DNA from: Ga0077527 sp964486865
GTDB lineage: Bacteria; Pseudomonadota; Gammaproteobacteria; Burkholderiales; SG8-41
NCBI GenBank assembly: GCA_964486865.1
Contig: CAZAOZ010000008.1
Coordinates: 13,743-77,742 of the forward strand
Direction: 5' to 3'
DNA length: 64,000 nt
Position numbers and translations under genes: made by a program. A model generated the notes under the pieces. It saw only the letters and a program-made list of their open reading frames with translations, was not told where the DNA came from and did no database searches. Position 1 is the stretch's first letter. Each line of letters begins with the position of its first letter. Of the stretch, positions 17,176-25,463 are shown one piece after another.

Positions 17176-18165
17176 TTAATCCACCTTGATATTCGCCGCG
17201 CGCGCGACCTTCGTCCAGCGCTCGATTTCATTGCGCATGTGCGCCGCCAGTCGATCCGGCGGCGTGCCGATCAATTCAACCCCCAGCACCGCGGCGCGAT
17301 TCCTGAAATCCTGCACCGCGAGTATGCGCACGACTTCGGCGCTGAGTTTGCTGACGATGTCTTTGGATGTGCCGGCGGACGCGTAGAGGCCGTACCAGGT
17401 GTCGAAGTCAATCGGATAACCCAGCTCGATCATGGTCGGCACTTCCGGCGCCAGCGCGGCGCGTTTGGTGCTCGCGGTCGCCAACGCGCGCAATTTTCCG
17501 GTTTTCACATGCGGCAGCGGCAACTGGATGATGTTGAAACCGACAGACACCTCGCCCGCCAGCAGCGCCGTGTGCAGCGGAGCAGCGCCTTTGTACGGCA
17601 CATGCACCATATTGACGCCGGTCAGCAACTTCAGTTGTTCCAGACCGAAATGCTGCCCGCTGCCGTTGCTCGGCGAACCAAAAGTCACCTCGCCCGGTCG
17701 TGACCTGGCCAGCGCCAGCAATTCTTTGACGCTCTTCACCGGTACGGACGGATGCACCACCAGCAGATTGGGTTGTGCCGCCACCAGCGACACCGGTTCG
17801 AAATCCTTCAGCGGGTCATAAGGCATTTTGGGATACAGCGCCACGCTCAGCGCCTGTGGCCCGATGCCGCCCAGCAGCAGGGTGTAGCCGTCGGGCGGCG
17901 CCTTGGCCACGATATCGGAACCGATATTGCCGTTGGCGCCCGCACGGTTTTCAACCACGACCGGCTGCCCCCAGGCTTCGTGCAATCGCTGCCCGATATT
18001 GCGCGCCATGAAATCGTAACCGCCGCCGGCCGGAAACGGCGCGATCATGCGGATGGCGCGCGTCGGATAGGCGCCCTGCGCCGACGCATCCGCCGCAGGC
18101 AGCACTGCTGCAGCAGCAACGATGGCAGGCAACAGCAGTTGTTGCAGCGTGATGCGGCGTTTCAT
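17176..18165 (-). CDS. Bug-family tripartite tricarboxylate transporter receptor (1 of 3)
   Basis: This 329-residue periplasmic binding protein has a signal peptide ending near ADASAQ and the Bug signature blocks YPTRAIRMIAPFPAGG, VVENRAGANGNIG and TFGSPSNGSGQH. It would capture a carboxylate or related small molecule. No TctA or TctB membrane subunit lies nearby. It converges with the amidohydrolase and precedes a dienelactone hydrolase gene upstream by 24 bases. Confidence 0.9.
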   Translation of the reverse strand: MKRRITLQQLLLPAIVAAAAVLPAADASAQGAYPTRAIRMIAPFPAGGGYDFMARNIGQRLHEAWGQPVVVENRAGANGNIGSDIVAKAPPDGYTLLLGGIGPQALSVALYPKMPYDPLKDFEPVSLVAAQPNLLVVHPSVPVKSVKELLALARSRPGEVTFGSPSNGSGQHFGLEQLKLLTGVNMVHVPYKGAAPLHTALLAGEVSVGFNIIQLPLPHVKTGKLRALATASTKRAALAPEVPTMIELGYPIDFDTWYGLYASAGTSKDIVSKLSAEVVRILAVQDFRNRAAVLGVELIGTPPDRLAAHMRNEIERWTKVARAANIKVD

Positions 18166-18189
18166 GGTTTTACCCTTTCAGTTTCAATC

Positions 18190-18891
18190 TCAGGTACGGA
18201 GATGGCGTTTGAAAAAATCGATGCTCAACCCGAGTGCGCGATCCGCTTCGGGCTTGCTGTAAGTCCGGCCGCCGTGGCGCGCAAACGCATGATCGGCACC
18301 CGGATATTTGTGGATTTCCACCAGCGGGTTGGGTGACAGCCGCCGTTCCAGCAATTCGTTGACCTCGGCCTGCACCCAGCGGTCCTTCATCGCCATGTGC
18401 AGCATGAACGGCCGGTGCAGATTGCCGACTTCGCGGATATTGTGTTCGATGTAAGTGCCGTAATAAGCCACCGCGCAATCGATGTCGGTGCGGCAGCACA
18501 TCAGGTAACACAACTTGCCGCCGAGACAATAGCCCACGGCGCCGACCTTGCCGTTGCATTCCGGCAACTGCTCCAGATACCTGGCGGTGTCCTCCATATC
18601 CCTCACGCCGAGGTCGTAATCGAAATCGTAGTAAAGATCGAATGCCTTTTTCACGTGTTCCGGGTTGCCGTCCGACAATTCGACGCCCGGCTCCTGGCGC
18701 CAGAACAGATCCGGCACAAAACACACAAAACCGGCTTCGGCAAACTCATGCGCGTGACGGCGCATCGTATCGTTGACGCCCCAGATTTCCATGATGGCGA
18801 TGATCGCGCCGGCGGGCGGGCCATCCGGTACCGCCAGGTAACCGCCCATCATGCCGTCGCGCAGCGGTACCCTGATATTGCGGGTCTGCAT
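18190..18891 (-). CDS. Dienelactone hydrolase family protein
   Basis: The 233-residue alpha/beta hydrolase has the cysteine nucleophile 122 in GYCLGGK, the WGVNDTMRRHAHEFA segment of dienelactone hydrolases and the catalytic histidine in ADHAFARHGG. The family opens the lactone ring in chlorocatechol and protoanemonin pathways, but many members act on other esters. It sits between two Bug receptor genes with gaps of 24 and 10 bases, so all three are probably one transcript. Confidence 0.88.
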   Translation of the reverse strand: MQTRNIRVPLRDGMMGGYLAVPDGPPAGAIIAIMEIWGVNDTMRRHAHEFAEAGFVCFVPDLFWRQEPGVELSDGNPEHVKKAFDLYYDFDYDLGVRDMEDTARYLEQLPECNGKVGAVGYCLGGKLCYLMCCRTDIDCAVAYYGTYIEHNIREVGNLHRPFMLHMAMKDRWVQAEVNELLERRLSPNPLVEIHKYPGADHAFARHGGRTYSKPEADRALGLSIDFFKRHLRT

Positions 18892-18901
18892 GCAGGCTCC
18901 T

Positions 18902-19870
18902 CTACTGTGCCTTGATGCCGGCCGCCTTGACCACCTGCTCCCACTTGGCGAGTTCGCCCTTCAGCATGATGACGAACTGATCGCCCGTGGCGCCGATAGG
19001 ATCCACAGCAAGTGCAGTAAGCCGTGCTTTCGCTTCCGGATTGGCCAGCGCGCGCAGCAGCTCCTTGTACAATTTCGCAATGATCGGTCGCGGTGTACCA
19101 TTGGGTGCCGACAGGTTGTACCACCCGTCCACGCTGAATTTCAGTCCGCTCTCCGCGACCGTTGGCAACTCCGGCAGCAGCAACGTGCGCTTGTCGCCGC
19201 CGACCGCCAGCGCCCGCAGGCGATTGCTCTTGATATGCGGCAGCGCGGACGAAAGACCGTTGAACATGACGTTGACCTCGCCGGCAATCACTGCGCCCAT
19301 GCCGGGACCGGCACCCTTGTAGGGCACATGCACGATGCGTATGCCTGCGACATGATTCAGCAATTCGCCCGCCATATGAATGCCGGTGCCATTGCCGCCG
19401 GACGCGAAATTGAGCTTGCCCGGCTGACTTTTGGCCAGGGCAATCAGTTCCTTCGCGTTCGTGACCGGCAATGCCGGATTGGCCAGCAATACATAGGGCG
19501 CGGAAGCCACCAGGGAAACATGCGCAAAATCCTTCACCGGATCGTACGGAACCGATTTGACGATATGCGGCACAATGGACATCGGCCCGGAAAAACCGAA
19601 CAGCAGCGTGTAGCCGTCGGGCGTTGCCTTGGCGACCATGTCGGTGCCGATCAGTCCCGCGGCGCCGGCGCGATTATCGATGACGATCTGTTTGCCAAGG
19701 ATGTCGGACAGCGGTGCACTGACCGCACGCGCAATCACATCCGTCGGCCCGCCCGCCGACGACGGCGCAATCATCCGGATGGGACGTTCCGGATATCCGG
19801 CCTGCCCCCAGGCCGTCTGGCTCGCGACCAACCCCATCAGCACAGCAACTGTCTGGTTTTTGAAATTCAT
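18902..19870 (-). CDS. Bug-family tripartite tricarboxylate transporter receptor (2 of 3)
   Basis: The 322-residue protein has a signal peptide (MNFKNQTVAVLMGLVASQ, cleavage near AWGQA) and the Bug blocks YPERPIRMIAPSSAGG, VIDNRAGAAGLIG and NFASGGNGTGIH. The start at 19870 is supported by GGAGGAG four bases upstream; a 23-codon longer ORF is not. It is only moderately similar by eye to receptors 1 and 3, so the three are likely old paralogues with different ligands. Downstream comes the dienelactone hydrolase. Confidence 0.9.
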   Translation of the reverse strand: MNFKNQTVAVLMGLVASQTAWGQAGYPERPIRMIAPSSAGGPTDVIARAVSAPLSDILGKQIVIDNRAGAAGLIGTDMVAKATPDGYTLLFGFSGPMSIVPHIVKSVPYDPVKDFAHVSLVASAPYVLLANPALPVTNAKELIALAKSQPGKLNFASGGNGTGIHMAGELLNHVAGIRIVHVPYKGAGPGMGAVIAGEVNVMFNGLSSALPHIKSNRLRALAVGGDKRTLLLPELPTVAESGLKFSVDGWYNLSAPNGTPRPIIAKLYKELLRALANPEAKARLTALAVDPIGATGDQFVIMLKGELAKWEQVVKAAGIKAQ

Positions 19871-19990
19871 GGTTCTCCTCCGTAGCGATGAATGATCGCC
19901 GGTGACTGCTGGTGATGCCAGCACTCTGCTGCGCGGCAACAGGCGTATTATAAAATAATGTTTATATTCAATTAGTTATTTAATTTCCTG

Positions 19991-20965
19991 TCAATCCGCC
20001 TTCATTTTCCGTTCTTTGATAACGCCTGCGAATTTTTTCAGTTCGCCCTCCAGGTGCACAGCCAGCTGTTCCGGTGTGGTACCGACGGCATCGATGCCTT
20101 CCTGTTCAAGCCGGCCTGCGAGCTCCGGCGATCTGGCGGCCTTGTTGAAATGCTGGTTGAGCACGCTGATGATGTCCTGCGGTGTCCCTTTGGGCGCAAC
20201 CAGCGCAAACCAGGCGGTGAATTCGTAACCGGGCAGCACGCTGGCGATCGTCGGCACGCCGGGCAGCGCGGAAACGGGCTTCAGGCTGGTCACGCCCAGC
20301 GCACGCAGGCGGCCGGATTTGACAAAACCGGCGGCCCCCGCGACCCCGGAGAACGACACCCCCACCTCGCCGCTGATCACCGCAGTCAGTGCCGGCCCGC
20401 CGCCCTTGTACTGGATCACCGCAATCTCGGTCTTGGCGAGATAGTTGAACAACTCACCGGCGATGTGCGGATTGGTGCCGGTGCCGGCGCCGCCGTAATT
20501 CAGGGTGCCGGGGCGCGACTTGGCAAGACTGATCAGTTCCTTGACCGACCGCGCGGGCACCGACGGATGCACGCTGACGAATGACGGCGTCGTGGCCAGA
20601 TTCGAAATCGGCGCAAAATCAGTCAGCACGTTGTACGGCACTTTGCCGTACATCAGCGTGTTGGTAACCAGCGGCGTGGTATTGATCAGCAGCGTGTAGC
20701 CATCGGGTTTGGCTTGCGCAACGAAGCCGGTTCCGATGATGCCCGAGGCGCCGACGCGGTTCTCGATCACCACCTGCTGGCCGATTGCAGGCGCCACCAG
20801 CGGCGCCACCAGCCGCGCGGTCACGTCCACGGTGCCCCCCGGCGGAAACGGCACCACCAGCCGGATCGGCCGCTCCGGATACTTCGACGCCTGCGCCCAC
20901 GCGGAACCCGCTGCAACCAGCGCACACCCGCACAGCAGCATCACCTCTGCCCTTTTGATCATCAT
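19991..20965 (-). CDS. Bug-family tripartite tricarboxylate transporter receptor (3 of 3)
   Basis: The 324-residue protein has a signal peptide (MLLCGCALVAAGSAWAQA) and Bug blocks YPERPIRLVVPFPPGG, VIENRVGASGIIG and NYGGAGTGTNPH. Two ATG codons follow GAGGAG; the second, at 20962, has the better spacing, while the first is annotated. The 120-base gap to receptor 2 is AT-rich and may hold a separate promoter for that gene. Confidence 0.9.
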   Translation of the reverse strand: MMIKRAEVMLLCGCALVAAGSAWAQASKYPERPIRLVVPFPPGGTVDVTARLVAPLVAPAIGQQVVIENRVGASGIIGTGFVAQAKPDGYTLLINTTPLVTNTLMYGKVPYNVLTDFAPISNLATTPSFVSVHPSVPARSVKELISLAKSRPGTLNYGGAGTGTNPHIAGELFNYLAKTEIAVIQYKGGGPALTAVISGEVGVSFSGVAGAAGFVKSGRLRALGVTSLKPVSALPGVPTIASVLPGYEFTAWFALVAPKGTPQDIISVLNQHFNKAARSPELAGRLEQEGIDAVGTTPEQLAVHLEGELKKFAGVIKERKMKAD

Positions 20966-21146
20966 TTTCTCCTCGTTCGAGTTTTTTTCGAGAGCCGGTT
21001 GCGCGCGGATTGGGCCTGCATTTTCCGCGGCAACAGATCAACCACAACGCAGCCACAACGTTGCACTGTTTCAGTCTAGCGCGTATCGCAAAAAGACAAA
21101 AGTCGGCATGCCGCCGATCAATCCTGGAATCCTTCCACAAATAAAA

Positions 21147-21167
21147 ATGGCCCCGCTGTGGGGCCAT
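21147..21167 (-). terminator. Intrinsic terminator of tRNA-Ser(GCU)
   Basis: A perfect 8-bp stem ATGGCCCC/GGGGCCAT with a five-base loop is followed on the minus strand by TTTTTAT. It lies six bases beyond the tRNA CCA end. Confidence 0.92.
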
Positions 21168-21173
21168 GTTTAT

Positions 21174-21264
21174 TGGCGGAGAGAGAGGGATTCGAACCCT
21201 CGATAGGATTTTGTCCTATACGCCCTTAGCAGGGGCGCGCCTTCGACCACTCGGCCATCTCTCC
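21174..21264 (-). tRNA. tRNA-Ser, anticodon GCU
   Basis: The 91-base RNA has acceptor strand GGAGAGA pairing with TCTCTCC, discriminator G, encoded CCA, a long variable arm (around GTATAGGACAAAATCCTAT) and anticodon loop CTGCTAA, giving GCU. Its 5' 20 bases are repeated upstream in a 118-bp tandem array. A terminator follows directly. It lies downstream of lysC on the same strand, and may be transcribed from it or from a promoter inside the repeats. Confidence 0.97.
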
Positions 21265-21495
21265 GGTACTCTTTTCTACTACCTTGTCTGCTGCGCTTGC
21301 ATCATCTGTGCTGTCACGGTGGTCTCGGCGCCTTGCGCCGAATGTTACGACGGCTTCGCCGTGACCACCCGGCCATCTCTCCGGTACTCTTTTCTACTAC
21401 CTTGTCTGCTGCGCTTGTATCATCTGTGCTGTCACGGTGGTCTCGGCGCCTTGCGCCCAATGTTACGACGGCTTCGCCGTGACCACTCGGCCATC
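21245..21495 (-). repeat. 118-bp tandem array carrying the tRNA-Ser(GCU) 5' end
   Basis: Two full units (21245-21362 and 21363-21480) and the start of a third (21481-21495) are nearly identical. Each unit opens, in plus-strand order, with the first 20 bases of the tRNA. In transcript order a tRNA-5' piece is therefore followed by a spacer and then by the next piece, the last being the real tRNA. In the spacer the D-arm sequence GGTGGTC can pair with GACCACC (21318-21324 with 21363-21369), enclosing hairpins CGGCGC/GCGCCG and ACGGC/GCCGT, a three-way shape unlike the tRNA. Confidence 0.92.
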
Positions 21496-21505
21496 CTTCT
21501 GACTC

Positions 21506-21569
21506 CGTAGCCTGGATGAAGGCCACAGGCCGTAATCCGGGAAAGTGGGTGTTCCCGGAATACGCTACG
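21506..21569. repeat. REP-like palindromic repeat
   Basis: CGTAGC (21506) and GCTACG (21564) bracket TCCGGGAA (21536) and TTCCCGGA (21552), giving a nested hairpin of about 64 bases. The text GTAGCCTGGATGAAGGCC and GTAATCCGGG resembles an intergenic palindromic sequence that recurs in many proteobacterial genomes. It lies between the tRNA-Ser repeat array and lysC. Confidence 0.7.
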
Positions 21570-21626
21570 CTCCTTCCGAGCCACTTACTCCTTTTGCAAC
21601 GGCCCGCAGAATAACACAGCGCCTGC

Positions 21627-22853
21627 TCAAGCCGCCTGATCCAGCGCGAATGCCTTGTGCAGCACGCGCACCGCCAGCTCGGTGTATTTCTCGTCGATGA
21701 CCACGGAAATCTTGATTTCCGACGTTGAAATCATTTCGATGTTGATGCCCTCCTCGGCCAGGCTGCGGAACATGGTGCTGGCGATTCCCGCGTGCGAGCG
21801 CATGCCGACGCCGACTACCGACACCTTGGCGATCTTGTCGCCGCCCTGCACGCCGCGCGCCTTGGTGTGCTCGATCACCGGCTTCAGCACGTTCAGCGTT
21901 TTCTGGTAATCGTTGCGATGCACGGTAAACGAAAAATCGGTCAGGCCGTCGTGGCCGACGTTCTGCACGATCATGTCGACGTCGATGTTGGCGTCACCCA
22001 CCGGGCCGAGGATTTGGTAGGCAATGCCCGGTCGGTCGGGCACGCCGAGCACGGTGATCTTCGCTTCGTCCCTGTTGAACGCAATGCCTGAAATGACGGC
22101 TTTTTCCATGTTCTGGTCTTCCTCAAATGTAATCAGCGTGCCCTCGCCGCTCTCCTCGAAACTGGACAGCACGCGCAAACGCACCTTGTATTTTCCGGCA
22201 AACTCGACCGAACGGATCTGCAGCACCTTGGAGCCGAGACTCGCCATTTCCAGCATTTCTTCGAAGGTGACGGTTTTCAGGCGGCGCGCTTCGGGCACGA
22301 TCCGCGGATCCGTGGTGTACACGCCGTCAACGTCCGTGTAGATCTGGCACTCTTCGGCCTTCAGCGCCGCCGCCAGCGCCACGCCGGTGGTATCGGAGCC
22401 GCCGCGGCCCAGCGTGGTGATGTTGCCGGCCTCGTCAACGCCCTGGAAACCGGCAACAACGACCACATAACCGGCTTTCAGATCGGCGCGCATGTTCTGT
22501 TCGTCAATGCTGACGATGCGCGCCTTGGTGTACGCGTTGTCGGTCAGGATTTTCACCTGGCCGCCGGTATAGCTGCGCGCCTTCAGCCCGATTTCCATCA
22601 GCGCCATCGACAGCAGTGCAATGGTCACCTGCTCTCCCGTCGATACCATCACGTCGAGTTCCCGCGGATCGGGATGCGCCTGAATCTCGCGGGCCAGCGC
22701 GATCAGCCGGTTGGTTTCGCCAGACATGGCCGAGACCACCACGACAATATCGTGCCCCTGCGCCCGCCAGCGCGCCACGCGCTTGGCGACATTCTTGATG
22801 CGCTCGGGGCTGCCGACCGAAGTGCCGCCGTATTTCTGGACTATCAAAGCCAT
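21627..22853 (-). CDS. lysC: Aspartate kinase
   Basis: Aspartokinase phosphorylates aspartate in the first step of lysine, threonine and methionine synthesis. The 408-residue protein starts with the KYGGTS nucleotide-binding motif, has the FTGGQ-type segment YTGGQVKILTDN and GRGGSDTTGVALA, and ends with two ACT domains (about 265-408) that mediate feedback control, most likely by lysine and threonine. The tRNA-Ser(GCU) gene lies downstream on the same strand. Upstream is a divergent regulator gene. Confidence 0.97.
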   Translation of the reverse strand: MALIVQKYGGTSVGSPERIKNVAKRVARWRAQGHDIVVVVSAMSGETNRLIALAREIQAHPDPRELDVMVSTGEQVTIALLSMALMEIGLKARSYTGGQVKILTDNAYTKARIVSIDEQNMRADLKAGYVVVVAGFQGVDEAGNITTLGRGGSDTTGVALAAALKAEECQIYTDVDGVYTTDPRIVPEARRLKTVTFEEMLEMASLGSKVLQIRSVEFAGKYKVRLRVLSSFEESGEGTLITFEEDQNMEKAVISGIAFNRDEAKITVLGVPDRPGIAYQILGPVGDANIDVDMIVQNVGHDGLTDFSFTVHRNDYQKTLNVLKPVIEHTKARGVQGGDKIAKVSVVGVGMRSHAGIASTMFRSLAEEGINIEMISTSEIKISVVIDEKYTELAVRVLHKAFALDQAA

Positions 22854-23015
22854 GAGGACTGCTTACCGGGTTAAAGCGTCAAAAAGGGGCGTATTTTATT
22901 GGATTTTCAGGGGAAAAACGAGGTTTTGCGCATGATTCCCTGCGCCGTTGTAACCGGCTGCCGGGAACCATTACCGCCGCCAACACTCCGAATTGCTGAA
23001 GAGGAGACGCACGCC

Positions 23016-23318
23016 ATGCGAAAAAGCAAGCCATTATCCGCCAATCCCGGCGACATCCGCCGCCGGCTCGGATTGAATCAGCAACAGTTCTGGCCGATGA
23101 TCGGCGTCACCCAGAGCGGCGGTTCCCGCTACGAATCCGGCCGCCGCATGCCCAGACCGGTGCGCGAACTGCTGCGCATCGTGCATGTCGAGGGCATACC
23201 GCTGGCGCAGATCCGCGGCGACGATTTTGCGCTGGTTGCGCACCTGAAAAAAGTGCGCCCCGGACTGTACCGCGAACTGAAAGCGGCAGCACAGCGCGAC
23301 CGCAAAATACGCGGCTGA
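23016..23318 (+). CDS. Small XRE-type helix-turn-helix protein
   Basis: The 100-residue protein has a helix-turn-helix at about residues 12-55 (GDIRRRLGLNQQQFWPMIGVTQSGGSRYESGR in overview, recognition helix near TQSGGSRYE) and a short basic C-terminal helix. GAGGAGA lies nine bases before ATG 23016; the longer ORF upstream is not supported. It is divergent from lysC, but nothing shows that it regulates lysC. No toxin partner gene is adjacent. Confidence 0.8.
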   Translation: MRKSKPLSANPGDIRRRLGLNQQQFWPMIGVTQSGGSRYESGRRMPRPVRELLRIVHVEGIPLAQIRGDDFALVAHLKKVRPGLYRELKAAAQRDRKIRG

Positions 23319-23362
23319 GCTACGAAGGCGATGCGAGGGGCATTTGTTATACTCCGCCCCCC

Positions 23363-23812
23363 ATGCAAATCACCCGCAGGCTGGAATTCGACGCCGGCCA
23401 CCGCATACCCAATCACGCCAGCCAGTGCCGTCACCTGCACGGGCATCGCTACGCCATTGAAATCACCCTGAGCGGCGCGGTGATCGCCACCCCGGGCGCC
23501 GCGGACGAGGGCATGGTGCTCGACTTTTCCGCGGTCAAGTCTATTGCGCAGCAAACGGTGGTCGAACCCTGGGATCACGCGTTCCTTGCGTGGCGGCTGG
23601 ATCAGGCAGTGGTGAAATTCCTGGCCGGCCTCCCGGCGCACAAGACGGTGCTGTTCGACGCGCCGCCGACCGCAGAGCATCTGGCGCAAACGGCCTTCAA
23701 TCTGCTCGACGCGCAATACCGGGCACATTACGGCGCGAGACTCCGGCTGGAGCGCGTGCGTCTTTATGAAACTCCGAATTGCTGGGCGGATGCACTGCGC
23801 GGCGAAAACTGA
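23363..23812 (+). CDS. queD: 6-carboxytetrahydropterin synthase QueD-like
   Basis: QueD converts dihydroneopterin triphosphate to 6-carboxytetrahydropterin for queuosine synthesis. In this 149-residue protein the zinc ligands are H13, H26 and H28, the catalytic cysteine is C22 (SQCRHLHGH), and the ETP-like DAPPTAEHLA segment carries the substrate glutamate. The length is slightly above the usual 120. Other queuosine genes are not in the window. It converges with the por operon. Confidence 0.9.
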   Translation: MQITRRLEFDAGHRIPNHASQCRHLHGHRYAIEITLSGAVIATPGAADEGMVLDFSAVKSIAQQTVVEPWDHAFLAWRLDQAVVKFLAGLPAHKTVLFDAPPTAEHLAQTAFNLLDAQYRAHYGARLRLERVRLYETPNCWADALRGEN

Positions 23813-23837
23813 GGAGCAGCGCGGATAATCGCGCGCA

Positions 23838-25463
23838 TCAGGTGGTTTCCGGCACCATGGCAATCGCGCCGCAGGGACATTCTTCCGCGCACAAACCGCA
23901 GCCTTTGCAATAATCGTAGTTGAATTCGTAGCGCAGGCCGGGCCCCCGTTTGATCACGGCATTGTCCGGGCACACGCCGTAACAGTTGTCGCATTCGAAG
24001 CAGTTGCCGCAGGACAGGCAGCGGCGCGCCTCGAACAAGGCGATGTCTTCGTCCAGGCCACCCTGCACTTCCTCGAAGCCGGATTGGCGGCGGATGATAT
24101 CCAGCATGGGTTGCACGGTTTTCGGCGCCTCCGCGTAATACCAGGTATTGAGCCGGTCATAGCGGGCGATCTCGTGTTTTTCGGGCTGTAGGCGGGTCCG
24201 GCCGCGCAGCCAGACATCGATATTGAGCGCGGCTTTCTTGCCATGGCCGGCAGCCACCGTGACGGTGCGCTCCGCAGGCACCATGTCGCCGCCGGCAAAA
24301 ATGCCCGGATAGCTGGTCATCATGTTGCTGGCCACTTTGACCACGCCGTTTTCCGTCGCGAGGCCGGGTACTTTCTGCAACAGCGAGAGATCGACATCCT
24401 GCCCCAGTGCAAGCACCAGGGTATCCGCCTCCACCGTCTCGAACTCGCCGGTGGGCTGCGGACGGCCATCGTTGTCGAGAACCATTTTCTCGACAGTGAA
24501 CGTAGTGTCCTCGACGCGCTTGATGGTGTTGAGCCAGCGCACCATGACACCTTCGTCCAGGGCTTCCTGCAGCTCGAAATCGTGCGCCGGCATCTGCTCG
24601 CGGGTACGCCGATAAACGATCAGCGCCTCGGTCGCGCCCAGACGCTTCGCCGTGCGCGCCATGTCGATCGCGGTATTGCCGCCGCCGTAAACGATGACCC
24701 GCCGCCCCAGTTGCGGGCGCTCGCCGGTTTCCATGCCGCGCAACACGCTCACCGCATCGAGTATCCGGCTGGCATCGCGCGCCGGTATTTCGGTGCGCTT
24801 CGCCACGTGCGCGCCCACGGCCAGGAACGCCGCGTCGAACCCGCCGCCTTTCATCGATTCCAGGATGTCGTCGACGCGCGTATTGAGCTGCAGTTCGATG
24901 CCCAGGTCGAGGATGCGCTGGATCTCGGCATCGAGTACGTCGCGCGGCAGCCGGTATTGCGGAATGCCGAAGCGCATCATGCCGCCGGCCAGCGGACCGG
25001 CTTCCCGGATGGTCACCGCATGGCCCAGCCGCGCCAGATGATAGGCCGCGCACAGGCCCGAAGGTCCGGCGCCCACCACCAGCACGTGCTTGCCCGACGC
25101 AGCCACCGGTGGCGCGAATTTCCAGCCTTGCCGGCGCGCCTCATCGCCGAGAAAACGCTCGACGGCGTGGATGCTGACCGCTTCGTCAAGAGTGGCGCGA
25201 TTGCAGGCCGTCTCGCAGGGGTGATAACACACCCGCCCCATCAACGCCGGCAATGGATTGTTCTTGACCAGTTCCTGCCAGGCCCGGTGGTATTCGCCGC
25301 TCTCCGCGTAATACAACCAGCCCTGGATGTCTTCGCCGGCCGGGCAGGCATTGTTGCAGGGCGGCAGCCGATCCACATAGACCGGGCGGCTGGTGCGCCA
25401 GCTGCCGGTATGGTTGGCGAGGCTGGAGCCGGGGTCGAGGGTGATCGCAAACGGTTTTTTCAT
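23838..25463 (-). CDS. GltD-like flavoprotein with C-terminal 4Fe-4S ferredoxin domain
   Basis: The 541-residue protein has an N-terminal Fe-S region (PCNNACPAGEDI, CYHPCETACNR), an FAD motif (VGAGPSGLCAAYH), an NAD(P) motif (YGGGNTAIDMAR) and a C-terminal double-cluster domain (CLSCGNCFECDNCYGVCP; CKGCGLCAEECPCGAI). It overlaps the porB stop by four bases (ATGA) and ends the porGAB operon. It therefore probably replaces the separate ferredoxin (delta) subunit and passes electrons between the 2-oxoacid oxidoreductase and NAD(P)H or a ferredoxin pool. Glutamate synthase function is unlikely because no gltB is present. Confidence 0.88.
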   Translation of the reverse strand: MKKPFAITLDPGSSLANHTGSWRTSRPVYVDRLPPCNNACPAGEDIQGWLYYAESGEYHRAWQELVKNNPLPALMGRVCYHPCETACNRATLDEAVSIHAVERFLGDEARRQGWKFAPPVAASGKHVLVVGAGPSGLCAAYHLARLGHAVTIREAGPLAGGMMRFGIPQYRLPRDVLDAEIQRILDLGIELQLNTRVDDILESMKGGGFDAAFLAVGAHVAKRTEIPARDASRILDAVSVLRGMETGERPQLGRRVIVYGGGNTAIDMARTAKRLGATEALIVYRRTREQMPAHDFELQEALDEGVMVRWLNTIKRVEDTTFTVEKMVLDNDGRPQPTGEFETVEADTLVLALGQDVDLSLLQKVPGLATENGVVKVASNMMTSYPGIFAGGDMVPAERTVTVAAGHGKKAALNIDVWLRGRTRLQPEKHEIARYDRLNTWYYAEAPKTVQPMLDIIRRQSGFEEVQGGLDEDIALFEARRCLSCGNCFECDNCYGVCPDNAVIKRGPGLRYEFNYDYCKGCGLCAEECPCGAIAMVPETT

